64,000 nt of DNA from Neorhizobium sp. NCHU2750. Lineage in GTDB: Bacteria > Pseudomonadota > Alphaproteobacteria > Rhizobiales > Rhizobiaceae. The stretch is taken from NCBI RefSeq assembly GCF_003597675.1, contig NZ_CP030827.1, positions 2,294,001 to 2,358,000 of the forward strand. Reading direction: 5' to 3'. Position 1 is the stretch's first letter; each line of letters opens with the position of its first letter. Below, piece by piece: positions 14,358-23,374 of this stretch. The notes below the pieces were generated by a model. That model saw nothing but the letters and a program-made list of their open reading frames with translations. It ran no database searches and was not told where the DNA came from. Both the position numbers and the translations under genes were made by a program.

Positions 14358-14689
14358 GCTATACCATTTCAAATAGTTGCTGAAGAATTTGCGGTTCTCG
14401 CAACCATCGAAGCAATATGGGCTCTTTCGGCGCCGTTGCTTAAGATTGGTTGCAAGATCTATCCGGAGCCGAATCTTGAAACGCTCTCCTTATCGCAACC
14501 GGAGCGGAGGTCGGGTCCGTCAGGCCACTCTGCGCCACTTTACTCCAGTATCATTTTATCGGGCATTCGCCGAAGGTCGCGACCGGAAGTGTCCGCGACC
14601 TCAATCCGGCTTCACGGCTGCCGGCCATTGACTTCCATCCGCCGCATGTCACCCTCGCACTAAGGTGAAACCCAGGCGGAGAAATCGTA

Positions 14690-14863
14690 ATGGCGGCAGG
14701 GGAGACAGCGGCGGAATTGAGCAGCGACATCGTTGCCAAGCTTTCGGATGCGATCGAAAATCTGGATGCGGTCCCCTCGGACGACATGCTCGTCCTCCTC
14801 AACGAAGCCCTCGATGTGATCCGCGAACTGGTTGAGATGAACGATGCCGTGAGCCTCGAATAG
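14690..14863 (+). CDS. Small acidic helical protein, function unknown
   Basis: A 57-residue protein starting at ATG 14690, preceded by GGCGGAGAAATCGTA, which contains a good GGAG ribosome site. The sequence is almost all amphipathic helix (ELSSDIVAKLSDAIENLD, then DDMLVLLNEALDVIRELVEM) with low pI, suggesting a small coiled-coil or adaptor protein. It is the first gene right of the island and lies convergent to the DUF930 gene with 33 bp between the stops. Codon use looks like the core genes. Confidence 0.7.
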   Translation: MAAGETAAELSSDIVAKLSDAIENLDAVPSDDMLVLLNEALDVIRELVEMNDAVSLE

Positions 14864-14896
14864 CGACCGGCCCTGCCCGTCGACAGAGCGTGGCGC

Positions 14897-16381
14897 TCAC
14901 AAGTCCGGCAGTCGTCTGCTCTTCCACTGGCTGTGGGGAATGGCGTCGCCAACCTTGATGGCGAAGGAGACGATCTTGGTCGCATCCGGATCGACCTCGC
15001 AGCGGTAGCCGACATCAAACCATCCGCCCTGCGCGCCGTCGTGAAAAGCGGCCGACGGGACGTCCAGCACATTGCCCTCCTTCAGGCCCGGACTGGGCAG
15101 GAGATCCGGCCAGTGGCGGGCATGGCGCAACTGCATCTTCAGTTCGCTCGCACAGAGCTGCGCCACGCGCGAACTGCGCGGCACGCCATCCATCGCAACG
15201 ACAGCTTCGGCGTCATGGCCGTCATTGTTGGAAAACAGCGTCTTTGCCTCCTTCAGCCCACCGGCCGCGGCAGTACCCGGCTTTGACGCCGGCTTGCCAT
15301 TCGGCCTTGCCGTTGGCAGGGTCGGCACGATCTCGGCATTTCCACCGACAGCGCCTCGGTCAAGCGTCGCCGGCAATCCGGTCTTTTCCGAACCGTTGGC
15401 GGCAAAATCGACACCGGGCAGCGTGATTTGCGGCGGCAGGGGAGCGCCCCCCGGTCCGTGCAGCGGCGCGTCGAGACCGTTTGGCTGGCCAGTCGCTCCA
15501 TTCTGCTGCCCCTGCGCTGCGTCCGCCGCCTGAGCCTCGCTGCCAGCTTGCTGACCATCAGCCTGCTCATCAGAGGCCTGCTGGCCGCCGGGTTGCTGGT
15601 TGGCGGCCTCGGCATCCTTGCTGCTATCTTCTGCCGCATCGCCATCCGGCGACTTGCGCGGATCCGTCTGCTTTTCTCCGAACCGGGTCACATCGCCCAG
15701 TGCCTTGATTGCCCTCGCCTCGGTCTGTTTCTCCTCCGCGGATGCCCCTTGCGGCGGCTCGGCCTTTTTCTCGGCCGGCGGCGGCGGTTGCTGCTTATCG
15801 GCTGCAGGCGGGGGTGGCGCCTGTTTCTCTGCCTGTTTCTCCGCAGCCGGCGGCGGAGGCGGCGAAGCCTTCGCCTCCTCCTTCGGTTTCTCCTCCGGCT
15901 TCGGCTTTTCCTCAGGCTTCGGCGCCGGTGGCTTGGCTGCCGGTGGCGGTTCCTGCTTCGCGGCCTCCTGCTCTTTCGCCTGCTTTTCCTTCTCGGCCGC
16001 AGCCTCTTCGGCAGCCTTTTCCTTGGCATCTTCGGCGGTCTTTGCCGCAGCCTTCTCCGCTCCCGCCTTCTCGGCCTCCTGTTTCGGTGGCTCCGGCGGC
16101 GGCACGGGCTTCTTTTCCTCCTCCGGCTTCTGCTCGGGCATTTTCAGATTGAGCGCCTGCTGCTGCGGTTTCGGCTTGGGCTTTTCGGGCGTCTTCTCGT
16201 CCGCCTTATTCTCTTCGGGTGGCGGCACGATCTCGACCGAGACCGTCTCTTCCTTCGGTGCCGTCTGGTCATGGACGGGCAACCGGGCAAACAGCGCCAC
16301 CGCAATGATCACATGCAGTGCAATGGAGGCGGCAATGCCTCCGTAGAGCTTGTGATTTGGCTTTCGCGACGCGTCCTGCAT
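14897..16381 (-). CDS. DUF930 protein with long Pro/Glu/Lys-rich linker
   Basis: A 494-residue protein in three parts: a short cytosolic N-terminus and one transmembrane helix (LYGGIAASIALHVIIAVALF); a ~240-residue low-complexity linker of Pro, Glu, Lys, Ala and Gln resembling the periplasm-spanning part of TonB/TolA; and a C-terminal globular DUF930 domain (AQLCASELKMQLRHARHWPD, then GGWFDVGYRCEVDPDA). The domain has two cysteines suited to a periplasmic disulfide. The open frame reaches 16441, but that start would lie inside the rpoD terminator, and GGAAG precedes the ATG at 16381, which I choose. Function unknown; envelope-spanning architecture is inference. Confidence 0.85.
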   Translation of the reverse strand: MQDASRKPNHKLYGGIAASIALHVIIAVALFARLPVHDQTAPKEETVSVEIVPPPEENKADEKTPEKPKPKPQQQALNLKMPEQKPEEEKKPVPPPEPPKQEAEKAGAEKAAAKTAEDAKEKAAEEAAAEKEKQAKEQEAAKQEPPPAAKPPAPKPEEKPKPEEKPKEEAKASPPPPPAAEKQAEKQAPPPPAADKQQPPPPAEKKAEPPQGASAEEKQTEARAIKALGDVTRFGEKQTDPRKSPDGDAAEDSSKDAEAANQQPGGQQASDEQADGQQAGSEAQAADAAQGQQNGATGQPNGLDAPLHGPGGAPLPPQITLPGVDFAANGSEKTGLPATLDRGAVGGNAEIVPTLPTARPNGKPASKPGTAAAGGLKEAKTLFSNNDGHDAEAVVAMDGVPRSSRVAQLCASELKMQLRHARHWPDLLPSPGLKEGNVLDVPSAAFHDGAQGGWFDVGYRCEVDPDATKIVSFAIKVGDAIPHSQWKSRRLPDL

Positions 16382-16442
16382 GGCTTCCGATGTAGGATGA
16401 AAGAGAGGCGGGATGAAGTCCCGCCGCCACAAGGCGAACAAG

Positions 16443-16471
16443 AAAAACCCAGCGGATTTTCATCCGCCGGG
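16443..16471 (-). terminator. rpoD terminator
   Basis: On the reverse strand CCCGGCGGAT, a GAAA tetraloop and ATCCGCTGGG form a 10-bp stem with one G-T pair, followed by TTTTT. It lies 35 bp after the rpoD stop and upstream of the DUF930 start, separating the two transcripts. Confidence 0.88.
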
Positions 16472-16506
16472 CCCGATGTCGTAAAGTTGACCGGTGAGCC
16501 CCGGTC

Positions 16507-18573
16507 TTAGCTGTCGAGGAACGACCTGAGCTTGCGCGAGCGGCTCGGATGCTTGAGCTTGCGGAGCGCCTTCGCCTCGATCTGGCGGATACGTTCGCGC
16601 GTCACCGAAAACTGCTGGCCGACTTCTTCCAGCGTGTGGTCGGTGTTCATGCCGATGCCGAAGCGCATGCGCAGCACGCGCTCTTCGCGCGGGGTGAGCG
16701 ATGCGAGAACACGGGTCGTCGTCTCGCGCAGGTTCGCCTGGATGGCGGCGTCGATCGGCAGAAGCGCGTTCTTGTCCTCGATGAAATCGCCGAGGTGGCT
16801 GTCTTCTTCGTCACCCACCGGGGTTTCGAGCGAGATCGGCTCCTTGGCGATCTTCAGCACCTTGCGGACCTTTTCGAGCGGCATGGCGAGCTTTTCGGCC
16901 AGTTCTTCAGGCGTCGGCTCGCGACCGATTTCGTGCAGCATCTGGCGCGAGGTACGAACGATCTTGTTGATCGTTTCGATCATATGCACCGGAATACGGA
17001 TCGTGCGCGCCTGGTCGGCGATCGAACGGGTGATCGCCTGCCGGATCCACCATGTCGCATAGGTGGAGAACTTGTAGCCGCGGCGATACTCGAACTTGTC
17101 GACCGCCTTCATCAGGCCGATATTGCCTTCCTGAATGAGGTCGAGGAACTGCAGGCCGCGGTTCGTATACTTCTTGGCGATCGAGATGACGAGACGAAGG
17201 TTCGCCTCGACCATTTCCTTCTTGGCGATGCGGGCTTCGCGTTCGCCCTTCTGCACCATCGACACGATACGACGGAATTCGGCGATCGAGATGCCGGTTT
17301 CAGTCGCCAGATTCTGGATCTCCAGGCGGATATCCCGGATCATCGTGTTCTCTGCCTTGGCAAATTCCTTCCAGCCCTTGGCTGCAAGGTTGGCGATCGA
17401 CTTCATCCAGTTCGGATCGAGTTCCGCACCCTGATACTGCTCGAGGAACGAGTCGCGCTTGACGCCGTAGGATTCGGCAAGACGCAACAGACGGCCTTCG
17501 TTCTGCATCAGTCGCTTGGAAATGTCGTAGAGCTGCTCGACAAGGCTGTCGACGCGGTTCTGGTTAAGCGACAGCGACTTGACCGCCGTCACCAGCTCGT
17601 CCTTCAGTTCCTTGTAGCGACGCTCCTGCGCCGAAGACAAAGTGCCGGTGGCAGCCAGGCGCTGTTCCACCTGCTGGTCCTGCAGCTTCCTGAGCTTCTT
17701 GTAGGTATCGGCGATCAGGTCGAGGGTTTCCATGACCTGCGGACGCAGCTCGGCTTCCATCGCGGCGAGAGACAGGCTCGACTCGTCGTCGTCCTCTTCC
17801 TCTTCCTCGATCGGCAGGTCGCCGCCGACGGCCGTGATGTCGTCGTCATTGGCGGCCGACATGCGGGCCTTGCGGCTCTTTTCCTTTTCCTCGGCAGCCT
17901 TGCGGTCGGCCTCGATCTTTTCCGGGCTCTGGAACTGCGGAGCAGCCTTGGCTTCGGGACCCGAATAGGTCGTTTCGAGATCGATGATCTCGCGAAGCAA
18001 TGTCGTCCCCTCATTCAGTTCGTCGCGCCAGATGATCAGCGCCTGGAACGTGAGGGGGCTCTCACAGAGACCACCGATCATCGTTTCGCGGCCGGCCTCG
18101 ATACGCTTGGCGATGGCGATTTCGCCCTCACGCGACAGAAGCTCGACGGAACCCATTTCGCGCAGATACATGCGCACCGGGTCGTCGGTACGGTCGGTCG
18201 GTTCTTTCTTCTTGGCGGTCGCGACAGCGGTGCCGGCAGACGTCGTCAGTTCGCCGCTTTCGCTCTCATTGTCGTCGCTGTCGCCGCTGTCGTCGTCTTC
18301 GCTGCTGCCGCCGGCCGCTTCTTCCGCGTCCTCGTCCTCGATCACGTTGATGCCCATGTCGGACAGCATCGCCATCGTGTCTTCGATCTGTTCCGAGGTC
18401 ACCTCCTCGGAAGGCAGAACCGAATTCAGCTCGTCCATGGTCACATAGCCGCGCTTTTTCGCGGCCTTGATCATCTTCTTGACCGCGTCATCAGAAAGGT
18501 CGAGAAGCGGACCGTCATGCGAAGCTTCGCGCTCGTTCTCTGCTTCTTCGTTTTCTTTGACTTTTGTTGCCAT
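16507..18573 (-). CDS. rpoD: RNA polymerase primary sigma factor RpoD (sigma-70)
   Basis: A 688-residue housekeeping sigma factor. Region 1.1 ([20 protein letters not shown]), region 1.2 ([20 protein letters not shown]), a long acidic non-conserved region with Asp/Glu runs, region 2 with the -10 recognition helix ([15 protein letters not shown]), region 3 and region 4.2 HTH ([20 protein letters not shown]) are all present. It ends in the alphaproteobacterial LRSFLDS. The open frame starts 12 codons earlier at 18609; [10 protein letters not shown] at 18573 is the conserved start. It lies downstream of dnaG on the same strand, the usual order, but with a 444-bp gap suggesting its own promoter. 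Confidence 0.98.
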   Translation of the reverse strand: MATKVKENEEAENEREASHDGPLLDLSDDAVKKMIKAAKKRGYVTMDELNSVLPSEEVTSEQIEDTMAMLSDMGINVIEDEDAEEAAGGSSEDDDSGDSDDNESESGELTTSAGTAVATAKKKEPTDRTDDPVRMYLREMGSVELLSREGEIAIAKRIEAGRETMIGGLCESPLTFQALIIWRDELNEGTTLLREIIDLETTYSGPEAKAAPQFQSPEKIEADRKAAEEKEKSRKARMSAANDDDITAVGGDLPIEEEEEDDDESSLSLAAMEAELRPQVMETLDLIADTYKKLRKLQDQQVEQRLAATGTLSSAQERRYKELKDELVTAVKSLSLNQNRVDSLVEQLYDISKRLMQNEGRLLRLAESYGVKRDSFLEQYQGAELDPNWMKSIANLAAKGWKEFAKAENTMIRDIRLEIQNLATETGISIAEFRRIVSMVQKGEREARIAKKEMVEANLRLVISIAKKYTNRGLQFLDLIQEGNIGLMKAVDKFEYRRGYKFSTYATWWIRQAITRSIADQARTIRIPVHMIETINKIVRTSRQMLHEIGREPTPEELAEKLAMPLEKVRKVLKIAKEPISLETPVGDEEDSHLGDFIEDKNALLPIDAAIQANLRETTTRVLASLTPREERVLRMRFGIGMNTDHTLEEVGQQFSVTRERIRQIEAKALRKLKHPSRSRKLRSFLDS

Positions 18574-19017
18574 GTATTTCGTCACTTTCCCTGAACGCCA
18601 CTGCGCCACAACAGATTGACCGCGCTCGTGGCCGGCGATCTAAGGCCTCATGCCCTAGCCGCGAATCACTTGCCCACTCGTAACGGAATGACCTTTAATT
18701 CCGAATTACCACAGGATGCTGTCCTGAGCAGTCCATACCTGAAGCAATGCCAGTCGCACTGGCCCGCCTGACCCAATCCGCCTATCTTGCCTTGAAATGG
18801 TGATTCCCACAATTTAACGTTCCGTCAAGCTTTTCCCCGGCGTTTGCACCAGAAAAGTGGAAAAAGACGCGTTACACCCGTTTCACACAGGCCTGTTCAC
18901 CAGTTTCGACGCTTATTTAGGCGATCCTTCGGATTAGACAAGGGTTAACGAAAACACAAATTGTCGCCGTCAGCTCGCGGCAGGAGATTCGCAGCCCGAA
19001 ACCGGCAGTCTATCTCC
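18574..19017. other. rpoD leader / dnaG-rpoD intergenic region
   Basis: 444 bp with no ORF. It becomes AT-richer towards dnaG and is expected to hold the rpoD promoter(s). A TTGACG hexamer lies on the reverse strand at 18823-18828, but I see no good -10 at standard spacing, so no promoter is called. Confidence 0.5.
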
Positions 19018-21054
19018 TCAATGGCTGACCGCCGCCCCCTTCACCCGGCCCGAAAGCACGCCGAACCCGTCGATGATCGCCTCCTGCGCCTCGAGCCTGG
19101 TAATCTCGTTCTGGATTTCCAGAAGCGCCCGCAGCAATATTTCTCCGCGATCGGCCTCTTCCTCGGAAAGCTCGGCGATCTCCCGCTCCAGCTCGATCTT
19201 CTGCCAGCGCAGTTCCTTGTTGCGCGAATGCAGCGCCCTGGTCTGCCGATAGGCCTGAAGCGCATCCTGCGGATCGGCCTCCTCGGTCGCGGTCCAAAGC
19301 CGCGCATTCTTCACCTGCTGGGTCATCGACGCCACGATGTCCCCGAACCCGTCAGCCGCGAGCCCTTCCCGCACGGCCTCGACGGAAAGCTTCACCCCGA
19401 GACGGCCGACGATCGACAGGAGCGACGACCAGAAGCGCTGCAGGTCCCTGTTTTCGAAATCGACGGAAGAAATCTCGTCATATTCGTCGAGAAGCAGTTG
19501 CGGATGGTTGGCAATGGTCAGCGCCAGAACCGTTTCGCGAAGCGCAGGTTTGGATTGCGGCGAAAGCTTCAGCATCTGGTTGAGCCTGGCACTGCCCGCC
19601 GTGCCGCTTTCGATCATCGCGCCGGCAACCGTCGAGCCGCCCTGCTGAGGTCCGCCGCGGCCACCCCTGCCCCTTGTGGCACCGCCTGCATTGTTGCGCT
19701 GGAACCCCTGGCGACGATCACCGCCGCCATTGCCCTGCGCATAGCCATTGCCCTGCGAGAAAAACGCGCCGAGCCGGCTGCGGATATCCTGCTGGTAGTG
19801 ATAGCGCACGCTTTCGTCGGCGATCACCGAAACGATCTGCTTCAGCCGCGCATCGAGCTCCGCCCGCCTTTCCGGCGTATCGAAGACAGAACCCGCGGTT
19901 TCCCGCTGCCAGATCATGTCGACCAGCGGCTTTGCCTCCGACAGAACCCGGTCGAACGGCGCCCTGCCGTCGTTCTTCACCAGATCGTCGGGATCCTTGC
20001 CATCCGGCAGAAGCGCGAAACTGACCGACTTGCCGGGCTTGATCGCCGGCAGCGCCAGATCGGCGGCTCGGTTGGCCGCACGAATGCCGGCGCCATCGCC
20101 ATCGAAGCAGAGCACCGGCTGCGGCGTCACTTTCCACAAGAGGTCGAGCTGGTTTTCCGTCAAGGCCGTGCCGAGCGGTGCGACCGCATTCTCCACGCCC
20201 GCCTGATAGAGCGCGATCACGTCCATATAGCCTTCGACCGCAATCAACGTGCCGCTCTGGCGCCGGTCTCCGGCCGCCTGCGCCGCTTTTCTGGCGCGCG
20301 AGAAATTGTAGAGAACCTGTCCCTTGTGGAAGAGTTCGGTATCCGGCGAGTTCATGTATTTCGCCATCGCATCCGCCGCCATCGCCCGGCCGCCAAAGGC
20401 GATCACCTTGTCGCGCGACGACAGAATCGGGAACATGATCCGGTCGCGGAAATAATCGTAGGAAACCGGAATATCCGGCCCGAAGCGTACCAGCCCGCAG
20501 GCCTCGATCTGCTCCTTCGGCACGCCCTTGCCCGCCAGATATTCTTTGAGCGCATTGCGGCTTTCCGGCGCATAGCCCAGCCGGAACGTCTCGATCGTGC
20601 GCCCCGTCAGTCCGCGGTCGCGCAGATAGGCGCGTGCCTTGGCGCCATTGGCGCTCTGCAACTGATCCTGGAAATAGGCGGTCGCCATTTCCATCACGTC
20701 CTGCAGCGAGGTGCGCTCCTTCTCGCGCTTTTCCATCTGCGGATCGGGCTGCGGCATGGCAACACCGGCCAGATCGGCGATCTGCTGCACCGCTTCGGGA
20801 AAGTTCAGCCCTTCGAGATCGGTGAGAAAGCGAAAATGATCGCCGGACACGCCGCAGCCGAAGCAATGGTAGCGACCCTTGCGATCCTCGCAATGGAAGC
20901 TCGGGCTCTTCTCGCCATGGAACGGGCAGCAGGCCCAGTAATCGCCGCGCGACACATTCGTCTTGCGGCGATCCCACGTCACCCGCCTGCCGATCACGGT
21001 GGAGATCAGCACGCGGTCGCGTATCTCGTCGAGGAACGTGTTGGAAAAGCGCAT
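19018..21054 (-). CDS. dnaG: DNA primase DnaG
   Basis: A 678-residue replicative primase. The N-terminal CHC2 zinc finger is visible (CPFHGEKSPSFHCEDRKGRY, then HCFGCG), followed by the TOPRIM core with the catalytic Glu in LIAVEGYMDV and the DGD motif in LCFDGDGAGI. The C-terminal ~200 residues form the DnaB-interaction part. Between residues ~430 and 470 is a Gly/Arg/Asn/Gln-rich linker (NGGGDRRQGFQRN, GRGGRGG), unusual in being RGG-like. It synthesises RNA primers at replication forks. It is transcribed in the same direction as rpoD and 143 bp downstream of yqeY. Confidence 0.98.
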   Translation of the reverse strand: MRFSNTFLDEIRDRVLISTVIGRRVTWDRRKTNVSRGDYWACCPFHGEKSPSFHCEDRKGRYHCFGCGVSGDHFRFLTDLEGLNFPEAVQQIADLAGVAMPQPDPQMEKREKERTSLQDVMEMATAYFQDQLQSANGAKARAYLRDRGLTGRTIETFRLGYAPESRNALKEYLAGKGVPKEQIEACGLVRFGPDIPVSYDYFRDRIMFPILSSRDKVIAFGGRAMAADAMAKYMNSPDTELFHKGQVLYNFSRARKAAQAAGDRRQSGTLIAVEGYMDVIALYQAGVENAVAPLGTALTENQLDLLWKVTPQPVLCFDGDGAGIRAANRAADLALPAIKPGKSVSFALLPDGKDPDDLVKNDGRAPFDRVLSEAKPLVDMIWQRETAGSVFDTPERRAELDARLKQIVSVIADESVRYHYQQDIRSRLGAFFSQGNGYAQGNGGGDRRQGFQRNNAGGATRGRGGRGGPQQGGSTVAGAMIESGTAGSARLNQMLKLSPQSKPALRETVLALTIANHPQLLLDEYDEISSVDFENRDLQRFWSSLLSIVGRLGVKLSVEAVREGLAADGFGDIVASMTQQVKNARLWTATEEADPQDALQAYRQTRALHSRNKELRWQKIELEREIAELSEEEADRGEILLRALLEIQNEITRLEAQEAIIDGFGVLSGRVKGAAVSH

Positions 21055-21197
21055 GTCTACTCATATAGGCGTAAGTCGAAGGCAGCGCCACGGGCAAGGC
21101 ATCTCCTTCCCGCTATCCACAGCCCCCAAAACCGAATACGGCGCCCAAGGGCGCCGCATCGTCTTGATCCGGCATCTAGGCCGGCAGATCTAACAAC

Positions 21198-21650
21198 TCA
21201 GCTCAGCTTCGCCTTGATGACGCCGGAAGCCTTGGCGAAATCCATCTGGCCGGCATAGCGCTCGCGCAGTACCGCCATCACCTTGCCCATATCCTTCATG
21301 CCGGCGGCGCCCGTCTCGGCAACCACGGCGGCAACGATCTCGTCGACCTTTTCGTCGGAAAGCTGTTCCGGCATGAAGGCCTTGAGCACGGCGATCTCGC
21401 CGCGTTCCTGAGCGGCAAGCTCGGCGCGTCCGGCATCCTCGTAGATCTTGGCCGACTCTTCGCGCTGCTTCACCATCTTTTGCAGGATCTGCAGGATCTC
21501 GTCGTCGGTGGCCGCATCCTTGCCGGTACCGCGATTGGCGATGTCGCGATCCTTGACCGCGCTCTGGATCAGGCGGACGGTGGAAAGCCGCAGGGTGTCC
21601 TTGGCCTTCATCGCTTCCTTCATGGATTCGGTCAGCTTCTCGCGCATCAT
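21198..21650 (-). CDS. GatB/YqeY-domain protein
   Basis: A 150-residue, full-length YqeY-type protein: LTESMKEAMKAKDTLRLSTV at the start, RGTGKDAATDDEILQILQKM in the middle, and the helical C-terminal domain (MKDMGKVMAVLRERYAGQMD) homologous to the tRNA-binding tail of GatB. YqeY proteins are thought to bind tRNA or assist amidation, but their cellular role is unproven. Two Met codons start the frame at 21650. Upstream the region is shared with the divergently transcribed carA. Confidence 0.93.
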   Translation of the reverse strand: MMREKLTESMKEAMKAKDTLRLSTVRLIQSAVKDRDIANRGTGKDAATDDEILQILQKMVKQREESAKIYEDAGRAELAAQERGEIAVLKAFMPEQLSDEKVDEIVAAVVAETGAAGMKDMGKVMAVLRERYAGQMDFAKASGVIKAKLS

Positions 21651-21795
21651 CTCAGTGTCTCCGTCATGGCGGGGCAGAACCTCCCGCAGCGCCCGAAACC
21701 GGGCTGTTGACGGCGGTGATAGATCAGCCGGCGGGGTCGATCAATCTTTTCCCGCCTGCAAGGCCCAAATGAGGGTGATTCTTTAACGGATGCGA

Positions 21796-21824
21796 TTGAC
21801 CGCGCGTTAGCCTTTGTTTATTTT
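21796..21824 (+). promoter_or_regulatory. Candidate sigma-70 promoter of carA
   Basis: TTGACC (21796-21801), a 17-bp spacer and TATTTT (21819-21824) point at carA, 132 bp before its ATG. This is the best promoter match in the yqeY-carA gap. Confidence 0.6.
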
Positions 21825-21912
21825 CCCGCACCTGCACGACATTTGGATTTGAAGAGCCGCCTGCGACAACGCTTGGCGCTTTTTCTGCGACAACAAGAAA
21901 CCCCTGCAGCCT

Positions 21913-21929
21913 GTCTTTAGCTTAAAGAC
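21913..21929 (+). promoter_or_regulatory. Inverted repeat in the carA leader
   Basis: GTCTTTA-gct-TAAAGAC is a perfect 7-bp dyad 26 bp before the carA ATG. It may form a small hairpin next to the ribosome site or be a regulator site. Significance is unknown. Confidence 0.4.
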
Positions 21930-21955
21930 CGGAACGATGGGTCAGAAGGATAGCC

Positions 21956-23161
21956 ATGACCGGTACAGCACCCTGGACGCCCAAGAAGCCCACCGCCCTC
22001 CTCGTTCTTGCGGACGGCACCGTCATCGAAGGCACCGGCATCGGCGCGACCGGCAAGGTTCCGGCCGAAGTCGTGTTCAACACGGCACTGACCGGCTACG
22101 AGGAAATCCTCACCGACCCGTCCTATCTCGGCCAGATCGTCACCTTCACCTTCCCCCATATCGGCAATATCGGCACCAATGACGAGGATATCGAAGACCT
22201 GACACCGGCCGCACGCCGCGGCGCCGTCGGCGTCATCTTCAAGGCCGACATCACCGACCCGTCCAACTACCGCGCCGCAAAGCATCTCGACGAGTGGCTG
22301 AAGAGCCGCGGCATCATCGGCCTGTCGGGCGTCGACACCCGTGCGCTGACCGCCTGGATCCGCGAGCATGGCGCCCCGAACGCCGTCATCGCCCATGACC
22401 CGAACGGCGTCTTCGACATCGACACGCTGAAGGCGGAAGCCAAGGCCTGGAGCGGTCTGGAAGGCCTTGACCTCGCCAAGGAAGCGACCTCCGGCCAGTC
22501 CTCGCAGTGGACCGAGAAGCCCTGGGTGTGGAACGAAGGCTATAGCGAACTCAAGGCCGAAGACGCCAAATATCACGTCGTCTGCATCGATTATGGCGTC
22601 AAGCGCAACATCCTGCGCCTGTTCACCGGCCTCGACTGCAAGGTGACGATCGTCCCGGCACAGACCGCCGCCGAAGATATCCTGGCGCTGAAGCCGGACG
22701 GCATCTTCCTGTCGAACGGCCCGGGCGACCCGGCCGCCACCGGCGAATATGCCGTTCCGGTGATCCAGGAAATCATCAAGACCGACATCCCGACCTTCGG
22801 CATCTGCCTCGGTCACCAGATGCTGGGTCTGGCACTCGGTGCCAAGACCGAGAAGATGCATCAGGGCCATCACGGCGCCAACCACCCGGTCAAGGATCAC
22901 ACGACCGGCAAGGTGGAGATCGTCTCGATGAACCACGGCTTCGCAGTCGACTCCAAGTCGCTGCCGCAAGGCGTTGAAGAGACTCACATCTCGCTGTTCG
23001 ACGGCACCAATTGCGGCCTGCGCCTTTCCGGCAAGCCGGTCTTCTCCGTCCAGCACCACCCGGAAGCCTCTCCCGGCCCACAGGACAGCCACTACCTGTT
23101 CCGCCGCTTCATCAATCTGGTGCGCGCAAAGAAGGGCGAACCGGCTCTCGCCGAGCGCTGA
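21956..23161 (+). CDS. carA: Carbamoyl-phosphate synthase small subunit (glutaminase)
   Basis: A 401-residue CarA. The N-terminal CPSase_sm_chain domain (LLVLADGTVIEGTGIGATGK) is followed by a class I glutamine amidotransferase domain with the nucleophile Cys in FGICLGHQMLGLALG and the His-x-Glu dyad in FSVQHHPEASPGPQDS. It hydrolyses glutamine and channels ammonia to CarB for carbamoyl-phosphate used in pyrimidine and arginine synthesis. carB lies ~7 kb downstream and is separately transcribed, as commonly seen in rhizobia. Start ATG 21956 fits the conserved N-terminus. Confidence 0.98.
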   Translation: MTGTAPWTPKKPTALLVLADGTVIEGTGIGATGKVPAEVVFNTALTGYEEILTDPSYLGQIVTFTFPHIGNIGTNDEDIEDLTPAARRGAVGVIFKADITDPSNYRAAKHLDEWLKSRGIIGLSGVDTRALTAWIREHGAPNAVIAHDPNGVFDIDTLKAEAKAWSGLEGLDLAKEATSGQSSQWTEKPWVWNEGYSELKAEDAKYHVVCIDYGVKRNILRLFTGLDCKVTIVPAQTAAEDILALKPDGIFLSNGPGDPAATGEYAVPVIQEIIKTDIPTFGICLGHQMLGLALGAKTEKMHQGHHGANHPVKDHTTGKVEIVSMNHGFAVDSKSLPQGVEETHISLFDGTNCGLRLSGKPVFSVQHHPEASPGPQDSHYLFRRFINLVRAKKGEPALAER

Positions 23162-23168
23162 AAGCAGA

Positions 23169-23352
23169 TCCCCTCACCAACAAAATCTAAGACTTAGCTG
23201 AAGCTAAGATCTTGATTTTGTATCCTCTCCCACAAGGGGAGAGGTAGGGCGCCGAGACTGCCTTGATCTCCGGCATCTCTCCCCTTGTGGGAGAGAAAGC
23301 GATTTCAACATCTTAGCCGAAGGCTAAGTGTTAGAAATCGCAAGTGAGGGGA
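23169..23352. repeat. RIME-like palindromic intergenic mosaic element
   Basis: The ~184-bp segment is a large imperfect palindrome: TCCCCTCAC at its left end and GTGAGGGGA at its right, CTCTCCCACAAGGGGAGAG near 23227 mirrored by CTCTCCCCTTGTGGGAGAG near 23276, and CTTAGC-gaa-GCTAAG-type arms on both sides. This organisation is that of the rhizobial RIME1 repeats. It lies between carA and the MATE gene and can fold into a long hairpin. Confidence 0.75.
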
Positions 23353-23374
23353 ACGACCCGACCACCATCGCCTA

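Larger units (their letters stand above)
13850..14689. other. Gene-poor right margin of the island
   Basis: About 840 bp between the cassette and the first core gene. It contains a probable small reverse coding remnant (13940-14062), an overlapping reverse frame beginning near 13954 with plausible composition (LEFVIRLMQAWEDAPINDG), and an array of CGAATGTGACGA repeats (14238-14357). Beyond ~14380 I see no gene until 14690. No copy of the tRNA 3' end was found, so the right junction is undefined. Confidence 0.5.

Noticed and set aside
14540..14668. Third-frame coding sense ending in LPAIDFHPPHVTLALR before the small gene at 14690
   Set aside because: It lacks a start codon, ribosome site and recognisable homology, so it is not reported as a gene.
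6186..14689. A second copy of the tRNA 3' end (attR) inside or at the end of the island
   Set aside because: I looked for GTCCCTCCGGGCC-like sequence and found none. The nearest partial match (cgtccctcc at 9314) is part of the IS end.
18961..21258. A 765-codon forward ORF opposite dnaG
   Set aside because: Antisense shadow of dnaG, Arg/His/Leu-rich with no domains.
23227..23310. CRISPR-like repeats behind carA
   Set aside because: The repeats are inverted, not direct with regular spacers, and form one palindromic element.
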